From NCBI RefSeq assembly GCF_902859915.1, contig NZ_CADIKK010000016.1:62001-126000 (forward strand): a stretch of 64,000 nt of DNA. The letters are read 5' to 3'. This document shows, in pieces, positions 27,961 through 37,126 of the stretch. This stretch comes from Paraburkholderia ultramafica. GTDB taxonomy: Bacteria; Pseudomonadota; Gammaproteobacteria; Burkholderiales; Burkholderiaceae. A model generated the notes under the pieces. The model was not told the origin of the DNA and searched no databases. It saw nothing but the letters and a program-made list of their open reading frames with translations. Position 1 is the first letter of the stretch. Each line of letters opens with the position of its first letter. A program made the position numbers and the translations under genes.

Positions 27961-28539
27961 ATGTCGGTATTGATCTTGGGGTTGCTGATATTCCTTGGTT
28001 CACATTCGGTCCGGATTTTCGCGGAAGAATGGCGCAAGGCGCGGATCGCCCGGATGGGCGAGATGAGCTGGAAAGCGGCGTATTCAGTCGTGTCGATCAT
28101 CGGACTTGCGTTGATCGTCTGGGGATACGGCATGGCGCGGCGCGAGCCCGTCATGCTTTGGTCGCCGCCAGCATGGACGCCGCATTTCGCAAGCGTGCTC
28201 ACTCTCGTGGCGTTCATCCTCTTTCCGGCGGCGTATGTCCGGGGCAATCATTTCAAGTCGCTGGTCAAGCATCCGATGGCGATCAGTGTCGTGCTGTGGG
28301 CTTTGGCTCATCTGCTGGCGAACGGGACGCTGAACGCAGTCTTGCTGTTCGGCGCATTCCTCGTTTGGGGGCTGTTTGATTTCGCTGCTGCGCGACGGCG
28401 CGATCGCGTCGAAGGGATTGTTTATCCCGATGGAAGCCTCTCGCGCGATTTGATTCCAGTCGTGGTTGGCGTCGTCGCCTGGATTGCGTTCGCGTATTTT
28501 CTCCATGAGTCGTGGGTTGGTACGAAGCCGATGGGATGA
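27961..28539 (+). CDS. NnrU family membrane protein
   Basis: A 192-aa inner-membrane protein with about six hydrophobic helices and the NnrU pattern: an early FLGSHSVRIF motif in helix 1, SWKAAYSVVSIIGLALIVWG, and VRGNHFKSLVKHPMAISVVL followed by WALAHLLANG. NnrU relatives occur with denitrification genes and, as 15-cis-zeta-carotene isomerase-like proteins, in isoprenoid pathways. No denitrification genes are present here. ATG 27961 is preceded by GAGGGG. The precise role is unknown. Confidence 0.85.
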   Translation: MSVLILGLLIFLGSHSVRIFAEEWRKARIARMGEMSWKAAYSVVSIIGLALIVWGYGMARREPVMLWSPPAWTPHFASVLTLVAFILFPAAYVRGNHFKSLVKHPMAISVVLWALAHLLANGTLNAVLLFGAFLVWGLFDFAAARRRDRVEGIVYPDGSLSRDLIPVVVGVVAWIAFAYFLHESWVGTKPMG

Positions 28540-28686
28540 AGCGTGTGTCGCGCGAGCGCCCCTGCGATGGGCCTCGAGTGGCCGGTTCGCAATGGATATC
28601 CGACCATTGTCGCGCGCCGACGTGGTGGATTCCCCCTGAATCGCACTCTGCCCGACTGAATCTTGTGTTGCATCTGTCGTTTGCAG

Positions 28687-30237
28687 TTACTCAGCGAGAC
28701 TGCCGATGAACTGCCTGATGTTGTCCAAAATGGGTTGCTGATCGCCCGCGAAGGCCCAGTGATCAGCGCCGTCGAGTTCGACGAATCGTGCCTGCGCGAT
28801 GTGGCTGGCGAGATGCCGGCCGGCGCCGATGCGAACGGCGCGGTCGTCGTGACGGCGGAGCACCAAAGTGGGCATTGAAATTCGGCTCAGGAGATGCCGC
28901 ACATCCATATCGCGCAACGCCTCGAGCACGCCCTTGATGGCTCCCGGGCTTGACGCTGCCCGAAGCAAGCCTGCCCACCATGCTCTTGTCTGAGCATCGC
29001 CAGACAGGCTCGGCGCGAATGTCTCGATGCCTGCAGGCCCGCCCCAGACCGCGACGAGCTGCTGCAGCCACATCTCATACTGACTAGCCTCCAGTGCGTG
29101 GCAATAGTCGTGCGTTGCCGTTCCCTTCGCCAATGAGGCGAACAGAATGAGGCCAGCGACGCGGCTCGGGTGATCAACGGCAAACTTGATGCATGCCGGT
29201 CCACCCTCTGACGCGCCGAACAGCACGACCCGGCGGCTGCCGGCGGCGTCAAGCACGGTGCCGATGTTCTGCGCGGTCGCGTCGACGCCGGGATTGAACC
29301 CGACCCGGTCGGAAAGCCCGACGCCGCGACGATCGAGCAGGATGAGATGACCTATCCCGGCGAGGGAGGACAGGAACGCCCGGCACCGGGGCTCCTCCCA
29401 CACCCGTTCGACGTGGGACACGAAACCGGGCAGCACCAGAACATCAATGCGGCCGGCGCCGTAGGTCTGGAATGCAAGATGGACGCCGCCACCGCTGGCG
29501 TAGCGCGTCGACGGCGGATCCTCGATCGGCAACGGTACGCCGGCATTCAGCAGCGCGCGGGTCTCGGATTCGGGAGCCACATTGAGCTCGTCGCGAAGGC
29601 GCTTCGTCAGGGCCTCGAGGTGCCGCTGGGCCGCGGCCCGGTCTCCGGCGAGCAGAAGGTTGCGGATGAGGTGACGGCCGTACACTTCGCTGAGCGGATC
29701 GAGTTCAACAAGACGGCCGGCGTGCGCGGCCGCGGCCCCGTAGTCGCCGGCCGCATTCTTGTCGTGCACCACTCGTTCGAGCGCCTGGATCGCCCGGCCG
29801 CGCAAGGCCTCGCGGCGGAAGAAAGCCCAGTCGTCGAACTGCGGGCAGTCGCCGGGCGAAAAACCCTCGAGAAAGTCGCTGAGATAGTGGCGGCACGCCC
29901 GCTCGAACTCGCCGCAGTCGCAGGCTTGCTCGAACAGTTGAGAATCCACCCGCAGATCGATCGCTGCCGACCATCGAACTGTTGACCTGTCGGCGGTGAA
30001 AAAGTCGTCGCCGAGCGTGAGCTGGAGGCGATGCAACAGACGCCGCAGCCGTGCCCGTACAACCTCCTCGCAGCCTTCCGGCCACAACATCGTGGCGATG
30101 ACGTCGCGCCCGACTGGGCCCTTCGCTTCGGCGAGGTAGACCAACAGGGCCAGGCCTTTGCGCAAGGCCAACTGGCACAGTTCTTCGTCCCGACGGATCT
30201 CCGGAAATCCAAGCGTCCGTACGCTGAACAGAGCCAT
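28687..30237 (-). CDS. SARP/BTAD-type regulator fused to an alpha/beta-hydrolase domain
   Basis: A 516-aa fusion. Residues 1-95 form an OmpR-like winged helix (LALLVYLAEAKGPVGRDVIA, MLWPEGCEEVVRARLRRLLH). Residues 96-240 form a bacterial transcriptional activation (BTAD) TPR-like domain (AAAHAGRLVELDPLSEVYGR, RLRDELNVAPESETRAL). Residues 245-516 are an alpha/beta hydrolase with nucleophile elbow GASEGG, a candidate catalytic acid in VLRRHDDRAV and GADHWAF for the His. All three catalytic positions look present, so it may bind or cleave its inducer. It is divergent from an FAD monooxygenase whose promoter holds two GGGGACG heptamers with SARP-like spacing. Regulatory targets are inferred. Confidence 0.88.
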   Translation of the reverse strand: MALFSVRTLGFPEIRRDEELCQLALRKGLALLVYLAEAKGPVGRDVIATMLWPEGCEEVVRARLRRLLHRLQLTLGDDFFTADRSTVRWSAAIDLRVDSQLFEQACDCGEFERACRHYLSDFLEGFSPGDCPQFDDWAFFRREALRGRAIQALERVVHDKNAAGDYGAAAAHAGRLVELDPLSEVYGRHLIRNLLLAGDRAAAQRHLEALTKRLRDELNVAPESETRALLNAGVPLPIEDPPSTRYASGGGVHLAFQTYGAGRIDVLVLPGFVSHVERVWEEPRCRAFLSSLAGIGHLILLDRRGVGLSDRVGFNPGVDATAQNIGTVLDAAGSRRVVLFGASEGGPACIKFAVDHPSRVAGLILFASLAKGTATHDYCHALEASQYEMWLQQLVAVWGGPAGIETFAPSLSGDAQTRAWWAGLLRAASSPGAIKGVLEALRDMDVRHLLSRISMPTLVLRRHDDRAVRIGAGRHLASHIAQARFVELDGADHWAFAGDQQPILDNIRQFIGSLAE

Positions 30238-30265
30238 GGCGAGGCGACCTCCATGACGGCGTCCG

Positions 30266-30283
30266 GGGGACGCTCAGGGGACG
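30266..30283. promoter_or_regulatory. Two heptameric direct repeats, candidate BTAD-regulator binding site
   Basis: GGGGACG at 30266-30272 and again at 30277-30283: identical 7-mers separated by 4 bp, an 11-bp period. SARP regulators (ActII-ORF4, DnrI) are known to bind heptamer direct repeats with this spacing just upstream of the -10. Here a TACCAT hexamer at 30293-30298 lies 9 bp downstream on the plus strand, in front of the FAD monooxygenase gene. Confidence 0.55.
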
Positions 30284-30352
30284 AGGCAATCCTACCATTG
30301 CTGCAAACGGGGGGTGCTGGACTCGTTTTACGGATATGACTGGAGGTTTGCC

Positions 30353-31735
30353 ATGAAGGACCTGGGAGAGCATGCAATCGTGATCGGCGCCAGCATGGGT
30401 GGGCTCCTGGCCGCCCGCGGACTGTCGGATTTCTATACCATCGTCACCGTGCTCGAGCGCGATGCGTTTGCAGCGGCAGACACCCCGCGCAAGGGCGTGC
30501 CACAGGGTCGCCATACCCATGGGCTCCTTGCGCGAGGCAGCGCGGTACTCGAGGAATTCTTCCCTGGATATAACACCGAGGTCGTCACGCAAAGCGGCGG
30601 CTTGATCGGTGATGTAGCCAACGATGTGATCTGGATCGGTCGCAACGTTAGGCTTGCTAACGGAAAGAGCGACCTGATCGGCCTGCTTGCGAGCCGACCA
30701 GTGCTCGAAGGCCATCTACGCCGACGGCTCCTGGGGTTGCCGAACGTGCGCCTCATAGAAAATTGCGCTGTTCGGGGTCTTGCCACCGACCCGGTTCGCA
30801 AGAGCGTGACGGGTGTGCGCACAAGTGTCGAGGGCGAGCCGGAAGCGATCATCGACGCGGACCTTGTCGTCGATGCGACAGGCCGTGGCTCGTCCAGTGC
30901 GGCGTGGCTTGAAGAGCTCGGCTACCAACCTCCCGCCAATGAGAAGGTCGAGATCGGTATCTGCTACATGACCCGTACCTATCGGCGCCGGCCGACTGAT
31001 CTTGACGGTAAGCACGGTATCGTTGTCGCCGGTAGTGCGCCGAACTGGCGCAATGGCGTCATGCTCGCGCAGGAACGCGACAGCTGGATCGTCAGTGCCG
31101 GCGGTTTTCTTGGTGACGACGCACCCGACAACGAGCAGGGCTTTCTCGCGTATCTGGCGACGCTGCCGACCATGGAAATTCACGACGTTGTCGCAAGAGC
31201 GGAGCCGCTAACCGATTACAGGCGCTACCGCTACGTCTCCAGCTTGCGCCGGCGGTATGAGAAGCTCGCACGCTTCCCCGAGAACTACCTGATCTTCGGT
31301 GACGCCGTTTGCAGCTTCAACCCTGTCTACGGGCAGGGCATGACGGTCGCGGCGGAGGAAGCGCTGACGCTGCAACGATGCCTGCGCGCGGGTTCGAACG
31401 ATCTTGCGCGCCGATTCTTCAGGGCGGCCGCGAAGATCGTCGACATTCCGTGGGACATTGCAGTTGGTAACGACCTCCGCCATCCACAAGTCAAGGGAGC
31501 GCGCCCGCCGATGCTGCGTTTCATCAACTGGTACATTGGCAAGCTTCACTTTGCCGCGACACGCGACAGCACGCTGGCGACTGAGTTTTTGAAGGTTATA
31601 AATCTGATGATGCCGCCGTCGTCGCTGCTCAGTCCTGCGATCGCAAGGCGGGTCTGGCAGGGCAACCGGAGGTCCGTACTATCGGTTCCCTCGCCTGCAA
31701 TCGAAGCAGCGCCGCGAAATAGCGCATCATCATGA
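30353..31735 (+). CDS. FAD-dependent oxidoreductase/monooxygenase
   Basis: A 460-aa flavoprotein. The dinucleotide-binding motif AIVIGASMGGLLAARGL lies at residues 8-24, with a mid-region DLVVDATGRGS and the second FAD motif FGDAVCSFNPVYGQGMTVAA. This is the pattern of aromatic-ring hydroxylase/halogenase-type group A flavoproteins. There is no signal peptide. ATG 30353 has TGGAGG upstream. It is divergent from the BTAD-hydrolase regulator with 115 bp between starts and is the obvious target of that regulator. The substrate is unknown. Confidence 0.88.
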   Translation: MKDLGEHAIVIGASMGGLLAARGLSDFYTIVTVLERDAFAAADTPRKGVPQGRHTHGLLARGSAVLEEFFPGYNTEVVTQSGGLIGDVANDVIWIGRNVRLANGKSDLIGLLASRPVLEGHLRRRLLGLPNVRLIENCAVRGLATDPVRKSVTGVRTSVEGEPEAIIDADLVVDATGRGSSSAAWLEELGYQPPANEKVEIGICYMTRTYRRRPTDLDGKHGIVVAGSAPNWRNGVMLAQERDSWIVSAGGFLGDDAPDNEQGFLAYLATLPTMEIHDVVARAEPLTDYRRYRYVSSLRRRYEKLARFPENYLIFGDAVCSFNPVYGQGMTVAAEEALTLQRCLRAGSNDLARRFFRAAAKIVDIPWDIAVGNDLRHPQVKGARPPMLRFINWYIGKLHFAATRDSTLATEFLKVINLMMPPSSLLSPAIARRVWQGNRRSVLSVPSPAIEAAPRNSASS

Positions 31736-31851
31736 CCGGACATCACGGTGTTGACCGGGAAAGGTGCCCAAAGCGTGCTCGCCACGCGGTCGCTCACGAT
31801 ATCCACCGTTTTTGAAGACGTACGACGCATTGACTACAAAACGCGTCGCCC

Positions 31852-33096
31852 TCACTCGCAAAGCAGCCCCACCATCGGAATCGCCGGCGTTCGTCCCGCG
31901 ATCAGGTCGGCGGTGATTCGAGCCGATCCGTGCGACATGGTCCAGCCGATATGGCCGTGACCGGTATTCAGATAAAGATTGCGATACTTCTTGCGCCCAA
32001 AAAACGGCAAGTTCGTCGGCGTCATCGGCCGCAGCCCGGCCCACATTTCGGCGCGATCGTAGTTGGCGCCGGCGGGGTAGAGTTCCTGCGTCACACTCTT
32101 CATAAACGCGAAATCAGAAGGCTCGTGGCTCGTGTCGTAGCCAGCAAACTCCGCGGTCGCGGTGACCCGAATCCGGTCGCCGAAGCGCGAGATGGCGACC
32201 AGGTTGTGCTCGTCGACCGCTGCAACGGTAGGCGGCAAGGGCCGGCCATCGATCGGAATCGTCAGCGAGTATCCCTTGATCGGATAGATCGGCAGATCGA
32301 TGCCGATCTGTCGGCCAAGAACCGGACTGTAGGGGCCAAGGGCGAGCACATACGCGTCGCCTTTTACAAGGCCTCGACTCGTTCTGATGCCCACCAGGTC
32401 CTGCCCGGCGGTTTCGAAGCCGTCGATGGTGGTATCCGTCAGAAGCGTAGCGCCGCGCGCGACAATCTTTTCCGCAAGGGCGCGGGTGAACTTCGCAGGG
32501 TCTCCGGTCTCATCGGTCGGGCAGTGAATGGCGCCCGCTATCCTGTCTTTTGCCGAACCCAGCGACGGCTCGAGTGCGACGACCTGATCGCGGCTGAGAA
32601 CCCTGATGACTTGCCCATCGGATTCCAGCAGTTTCATGTGTTCGACTCCGCGGTCCAGCGCTTCCTGAGTCCGATGGAAATACAGAATTCCGCGCTCATT
32701 TCGATCGTATTCAATGGCTTCCTCAGCGATCACATCGTGCAGCACACGTTGCGAGTACGCGGCAAGCCGATGCTTGAGCAGGGTATTGCGGCGTGCCTTC
32801 TCTGATGTGCATTCCATCAGGAAGCGCCACGACCAGCTGTAAAGCCGGGGATCCGCCGAGAATCTGAAGCGCAACGCCTGATTCTTCAGCACCAGCGATT
32901 TGAGCAGGATCATTGGCGCCTTGGGCGAGGACCAGACAAAGGAATGCCCGGGCGCGATCATGCCCGCGTTACCCCAACTGGTCTCCGCTGCGACTAAAGG
33001 CTGCCGCTCGACAATCACGACCTCATGGCCATCCTTCTTTAACTGGTACGCGGTTGTCACACCGACTACCCCGCCGCCGAGCACGATAACTTTCAT
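31852..33096 (-). CDS. dadA: D-amino-acid dehydrogenase (DadA-like) FAD oxidase
   Basis: A 414-aa DAO-family flavoprotein. The FAD motif is VIVLGGGVVGVTTAYQLKKD at residues 3-22, then ETSWGNAGMIAPGH, PIYPIKGYSLTIPI and the C-terminal NTGHGHIGWTMSHGSARI. The full DadA layout is present. DadA oxidises D-amino acids to 2-oxo acids and passes electrons to the respiratory chain. Here it is the last gene of a seven-gene operon with an amino-acid-type importer, so its real substrate may be a D- or N-substituted amino acid imported by that system. It starts 103 bp after the DUF1989 gene. Confidence 0.9.
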   Translation of the reverse strand: MKVIVLGGGVVGVTTAYQLKKDGHEVVIVERQPLVAAETSWGNAGMIAPGHSFVWSSPKAPMILLKSLVLKNQALRFRFSADPRLYSWSWRFLMECTSEKARRNTLLKHRLAAYSQRVLHDVIAEEAIEYDRNERGILYFHRTQEALDRGVEHMKLLESDGQVIRVLSRDQVVALEPSLGSAKDRIAGAIHCPTDETGDPAKFTRALAEKIVARGATLLTDTTIDGFETAGQDLVGIRTSRGLVKGDAYVLALGPYSPVLGRQIGIDLPIYPIKGYSLTIPIDGRPLPPTVAAVDEHNLVAISRFGDRIRVTATAEFAGYDTSHEPSDFAFMKSVTQELYPAGANYDRAEMWAGLRPMTPTNLPFFGRKKYRNLYLNTGHGHIGWTMSHGSARITADLIAGRTPAIPMVGLLCE

Positions 33097-33199
33097 GATG
33101 TCCTCAGATGCAGGGAGGCTGGCGGTTATTCACGGCAGCGCGGTGCGGCTCCGGCTTTTGTGCTGCGCCAAAATCGATTCCCGCCGGCCGGCAGCAGTC

Positions 33200-34045
33200 T
33201 CACTTCCATTGCGGCTGATTCAGCACCATTCCGTGCTGCCCCTTGTAGGCAGCCACAGCCGGCGGCGTCCACCCCTCCAGCAACTGTGGCGCGAGTTGCC
33301 AGACCTCGATGCCAAGCGGCCGGCACACTTCCAGCGGATCGCGCGCGTCGGGCCCCCACATCGGCACTGACAGATCGCCGCCCGGACAGGTCGACAGCGC
33401 GCACAGCAAATCGATCTCCGCGAAGAATTCGAGGTAATCGCCTTTCTTTGCCGGACACGCCTTCATGAAGTACTTGTCTTCGAGATTCAGGCCGGTGCAC
33501 TGGAACACGTTGAGCACGTCGTGGACGTCGTACTCAGTCAATCCATACGGGGCGATGGCGCGCGTCAGGTTGGAGTGGCAGTGGAAATGAAAGTCCTCGC
33601 CGGTCAGCATCCGGTTCACATAGGGGTCGCAGCGCGTGCCGAGCAGATCGTGGACACGGCCGCCATGCTCGTCGACGCCGTAGTCTGCGAGACTGTCGTC
33701 AGTGATGGTCACCATCGGACGCAGAAACGGCAGCGTCGACCACAGACGGTCGAACGTGCTCACGTGCGCCTGCTGCAACTGGCGCGTGCGCGATGCCCAC
33801 ATGCGCTCGCGCGGGTCGTGCCGGTTCCACAGGTTCAGGTCGGCAACCTGCGGGCCTTCGATCGTGACAATGCGAAACACGTGGCCAGCCGGCACGGTCC
33901 ACGCTTGCCCCGAGCGGATCGGCACGACGATCGCTTCGACCAGCGTGCGGGTGTCGTGCTGTGAAGCGATGCGCTGATAGAACGCCTTGTCGACGTCGAG
34001 CGCGGAGCCTTTGGTGGACTGATAGGCGGCAGGGTAATTCAGCAT
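33200..34045 (-). CDS. DUF1989 (urea carboxylase-associated type) protein
   Basis: A 281-aa cytosolic beta-rich protein of the DUF1989 family. Members lie near urea carboxylase and aminomethyltransferase-like genes; their reaction is not established. Conserved-looking polar and metal-ligand candidates are HFHCHSNLTRAI, FQCTGLN and ALSTCPGGDLSVP; the start of the domain is WTVPAGHVFRIVTIEGPQVA. It lies 19 bp after the ferritin-like gene and upstream of the DadA-like oxidase. The context suggests a step in breakdown of an amino- or amide-bearing compound. Confidence 0.85.
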   Translation of the reverse strand: MLNYPAAYQSTKGSALDVDKAFYQRIASQHDTRTLVEAIVVPIRSGQAWTVPAGHVFRIVTIEGPQVADLNLWNRHDPRERMWASRTRQLQQAHVSTFDRLWSTLPFLRPMVTITDDSLADYGVDEHGGRVHDLLGTRCDPYVNRMLTGEDFHFHCHSNLTRAIAPYGLTEYDVHDVLNVFQCTGLNLEDKYFMKACPAKKGDYLEFFAEIDLLCALSTCPGGDLSVPMWGPDARDPLEVCRPLGIEVWQLAPQLLEGWTPPAVAAYKGQHGMVLNQPQWK

Positions 34046-34064
34046 GATGGATTCTCCCGCGAAT

Positions 34065-34538
34065 TCAGGCCGGCGTCGTGCCGCGCCCAGGCGGCGGCGT
34101 CATCGCACCGGGGCGGCGCAGCATCTTGTCCACCTCGCCGGCGTGCAGTTCTTCGGCGTAGATCATCTGACGTGCGTATTCTTCCAGCGCGACCGAACGA
34201 CCTTCCGTTCGCGCAAGGAGTTCCCGGTACAGGTCAAGAGCGACTTTCTCGGCTTCGAGCGATTCGCGCAGAATGGACGCAATGTCGAAGACGTGCGAGT
34301 CGAGAAGCGGACCGATCGCCAGAGACGGGTAGGCGCCCAGGGTGGTGATCCATTCGCCGGCCTGCTGCGCGTGCACGAGAGATTCGTCGGCCTGTTGCCG
34401 CAGCCACGCCACAATCGGGATGCGGCCAAATCCAAATACCAGCAATGAATAATGAGTATAGCGAACGACCCCAGCCAGTTCCGACTCGAGAATCCGGTTC
34501 AGCACTGGCACGACCTCTTCCTTTTCGACCGCTGACAT
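34065..34538 (-). CDS. Ferritin-like/bacterioferritin-type protein
   Basis: A 157-aa four-helix-bundle protein. Carboxylate and His residues suited to a di-iron site recur in each helix: E18/E20, E52 with H56 (DESLVHA), E92-E97 (RESLEAE) and E129/E130 with H132 (EELHAGEVDKML). The length matches bacterioferritin, but there is no obvious haem Met at the usual place. It could store iron or be a di-iron oxidase serving the pathway. Its place inside a catabolic operon, 57 bp after livF, is unusual for iron storage. Confidence 0.8.
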   Translation of the reverse strand: MSAVEKEEVVPVLNRILESELAGVVRYTHYSLLVFGFGRIPIVAWLRQQADESLVHAQQAGEWITTLGAYPSLAIGPLLDSHVFDIASILRESLEAEKVALDLYRELLARTEGRSVALEEYARQMIYAEELHAGEVDKMLRRPGAMTPPPGRGTTPA

Positions 34539-34595
34539 GTTGCCCTCCCTTGCGTGGTACCCGTTTCAAGCAAGCTCGTTGAATCCTTGGGCGGG

Positions 34596-35327
34596 TTACT
34601 CCGCCGCGACAGCACTGCCGCCCAGATAGGCGGCGCGGACCCGGCTATCCTGAGCCAGCTCCTGTGCGGACCCCGCGAGCGCAATGCGCCCGCTTTCCAG
34701 CACGTAGGCCCGATGAGCGATGCGCAGCGCCTGGCGGGCGTTCTGCTCGACGAGGAGAATCGAAGTGCCTTGGCTGCAGATGTCGGCGATCATGCCGAAG
34801 ATCGCGCGGACCAGCTTCGGCGCGAGCCCCATCGAGGGTTCGTCCAGCACCACGATACGCGGGCGCAGCATCAGCGCGCGGGCAATCGCGAGCATCTGCT
34901 GTTCGCCGCCGCTGAGCGTGCCTGCCAACTGACTGCGTCGTTCGCCGAGCCGCGGGAAAGTCGCGTAGAGCTGATCCCGTCGCTGCTGCAGCGCCGCACT
35001 GTCGCGCCGGATCAGATAGCCGCCGAGATGCAGATTTTCCTCCACCGTCAGCGCGCCGAAAATGCGCCGTCCCTCCGGCACATGACCCAGACCCAGCGCC
35101 ACGATCTGATGGGCGCGCAGTCCCGTGAGGCGCTGGCCATCCATCGCGATATCGCCCGTCCGCGGCCGGATCAATCCGGAAATCGCCCGCAGCGTGGTCG
35201 TCTTTCCCGCGCCGTTGCTGCCGAGCAACGCGACGATCTCGCCCTGTGCGACGTCCAGCGAGACGCCGTGCAGCACTTCGACATTCCCATAGCTCACACG
35301 CAAGTCGCGGATTTCTAGGAGTCCCAC
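34596..35327 (-). CDS. livF: Branched-chain amino-acid-type ABC transporter ATPase (LivF)
   Basis: A 243-aa ABC ATPase: Walker A LLGSNGAGKTT near residues 34-44, signature LSGGEQQMLAIARAL, Walker B IVVLDEPSMGLAP. The C-terminal tail is as in LivF. It overlaps the end of the permease-ATPase fusion gene by 13 bp. Works in the cytosol with LivG for a HAAT-family importer. Confidence 0.95.
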   Translation of the reverse strand: MGLLEIRDLRVSYGNVEVLHGVSLDVAQGEIVALLGSNGAGKTTTLRAISGLIRPRTGDIAMDGQRLTGLRAHQIVALGLGHVPEGRRIFGALTVEENLHLGGYLIRRDSAALQQRRDQLYATFPRLGERRSQLAGTLSGGEQQMLAIARALMLRPRIVVLDEPSMGLAPKLVRAIFGMIADICSQGTSILLVEQNARQALRIAHRAYVLESGRIALAGSAQELAQDSRVRAAYLGGSAVAAE

Positions 35328-37123
35328 AGCGATTTCTCCCCGCCAGTATCGTCGCTGGCTTCGTCCTTTTCAGCTGTGCCGAGATAGGCATCGATCACGC
35401 GCGGGTCCGCCCGGATCGCAGCGGGCTCTCCTTCGGCGATGACGACGCCGTGATCCATCACGATGATCCGGTCCGACACGCCCATCACGAGCATCATGTC
35501 GTGCTCGATCAGCAGCACCGTCACGCCATGATCGCGGATTCGCCGGATCAGTTCCATCAGCGCGCGTTTCTCGGTCGGGTTCATGCCCGCTGCCGGCTCG
35601 TCGAGCAACAGCAGGCGAGGGCTGCTGGCGAGCGCGCGGGCGATCTCCAGCCTGCGCTGGTCGCCGTAGGGCAGATCGGCGGCGCGCTCGCCAGCGCGGC
35701 CCGCCAGACCGACGAAGGCGAGCCAGCGCAGGCCCTCGGTCGAATGATCCGCCGCCTCGGCGCGCGCGGACGGCAACGCCAGAAGCTCGGCGGCGAGCGT
35801 TGTCCGAAGCCGATGATCCATGCCGGTCAGCACGTTTTCGAAGGCCGTCATCTGGCCGAACAGGCGGATGCCCTGGAAGGTGCGCGCCATGCCTTGATGG
35901 ACGATGCGATGAGGTGCGCCGCCGGCCAGCCGTTCCCCGCACCAGATGATCTGGCCGCCGGTCGGGCGGATCACGCCCGTCAGGCAGTTGAACACGGTGG
36001 TCTTGCCGGCGCCGTTCGGACCGATCAGGCTCACGATCTCGCCGCTGCGCACCGTGAAGCTCACCCCGCCGACTGCCAGCACGCCGCCGAAGCGGCGCTG
36101 CATGTCGCGCACTTCCAGCAGGATTTCGTCGGTGACGGCGTGGCTGGGCACCGGGGCCCGATCGGCGTCGGCGCCCTTGCGCGGCGGCGCGACGCGGCGC
36201 AACGGCGCCGGCCACAATCCCTGCGGCCTCAGCAGCATCAGGATCACGAGCCCGATCGCGAAAGCGAAGATGCGCCAGAGGTTCAGAAAACGCAGCATCT
36301 CCGGCAGGCCGGCGACGATGACGGCGCCGAGGATCACGCCGGGAATGCTGCCCCGGCCGCCGAGCACGACGACGATCAGGATCGTGACGGACTGCAGATA
36401 GGTGAAGCCAGTCGGATCGATGGTGCCGAAGCGGGCGGCGAACAGGCTGCCCGCGAGCCCGCCGATCAGCGCGCCCATCACATAGGCGAGCAGCTTGACG
36501 CGCAGCGTCGGCACGCCGACGGCCTCGGCGGCGGCCTCGTCCTCGCGGATGCTGGTCCAGGCGCGGCCGAGGCGCGACTGGCCGAGCCGGATGGCGAACC
36601 CGAGCACCAGCACGAGGAACGCCATGCCCAGTTCGTAGAGCGCCGGCGGCGAACTGATCTCGAAACCGAACAGGCTAGGGCTGGCGATGCCGAAGATGCC
36701 GTTCGGGCCGCCGGTGATGTCGAGATTGGTGGCGACGATACGCGTGATTTCGCCGAACCCCAGCGTGACGATCGCCAGATAGTCGCTGCGCAGGCGCAGC
36801 GTGGGGTAGCCGATGACGATGCCCGACACCCCGGCGAACGCGAGGCTGAACGGCAGCGTTTCCCAGAACGAGAGGTGCAGCAAGGTTTCCAGCAATGCGG
36901 TCGAATACGCGCCGATCGCGAAGAAGGCCGCATAGCCCAGATCGAGCAGTCCGGCATAGCCGACCACGATGTTCAGCCCGAGGCCCAGGATCGAATAGGT
37001 GACGATGGTCAGGCCGACATCGACGACATAGTTGCTGGCGAGCGCGGGCAGCGCCACGGCGGCGGCGAGCAGCGCGCCGCCGGCAGGTCTCGCCCAACGC
37101 GCGGAAGCCTGAGTGGCGCTCAT
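35315..37123 (-). CDS. Fused LivM permease and LivG ATPase of an ABC importer
   Basis: A 602-aa fusion. Residues 1-320 are the LivM permease with about nine to ten membrane helices and the permease motifs AIGAYSTALL and RSDYLAIVTLGFGEI. Residues 330-590 are the LivG ATPase (Walker A LIGPNGAGKTT near 363, signature LPYGDQRRLEIARAL, Walker B LLLLDEPAAGMNP near 504). Such M-G fusions occur in proteobacterial HAAT transporters. It starts 3 bp after livH stops. Confidence 0.95.
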   Translation of the reverse strand: MSATQASARWARPAGGALLAAAVALPALASNYVVDVGLTIVTYSILGLGLNIVVGYAGLLDLGYAAFFAIGAYSTALLETLLHLSFWETLPFSLAFAGVSGIVIGYPTLRLRSDYLAIVTLGFGEITRIVATNLDITGGPNGIFGIASPSLFGFEISSPPALYELGMAFLVLVLGFAIRLGQSRLGRAWTSIREDEAAAEAVGVPTLRVKLLAYVMGALIGGLAGSLFAARFGTIDPTGFTYLQSVTILIVVVLGGRGSIPGVILGAVIVAGLPEMLRFLNLWRIFAFAIGLVILMLLRPQGLWPAPLRRVAPPRKGADADRAPVPSHAVTDEILLEVRDMQRRFGGVLAVGGVSFTVRSGEIVSLIGPNGAGKTTVFNCLTGVIRPTGGQIIWCGERLAGGAPHRIVHQGMARTFQGIRLFGQMTAFENVLTGMDHRLRTTLAAELLALPSARAEAADHSTEGLRWLAFVGLAGRAGERAADLPYGDQRRLEIARALASSPRLLLLDEPAAGMNPTEKRALMELIRRIRDHGVTVLLIEHDMMLVMGVSDRIIVMDHGVVIAEGEPAAIRADPRVIDAYLGTAEKDEASDDTGGEKSLWDS

Positions 37124-37126
37124 GGA

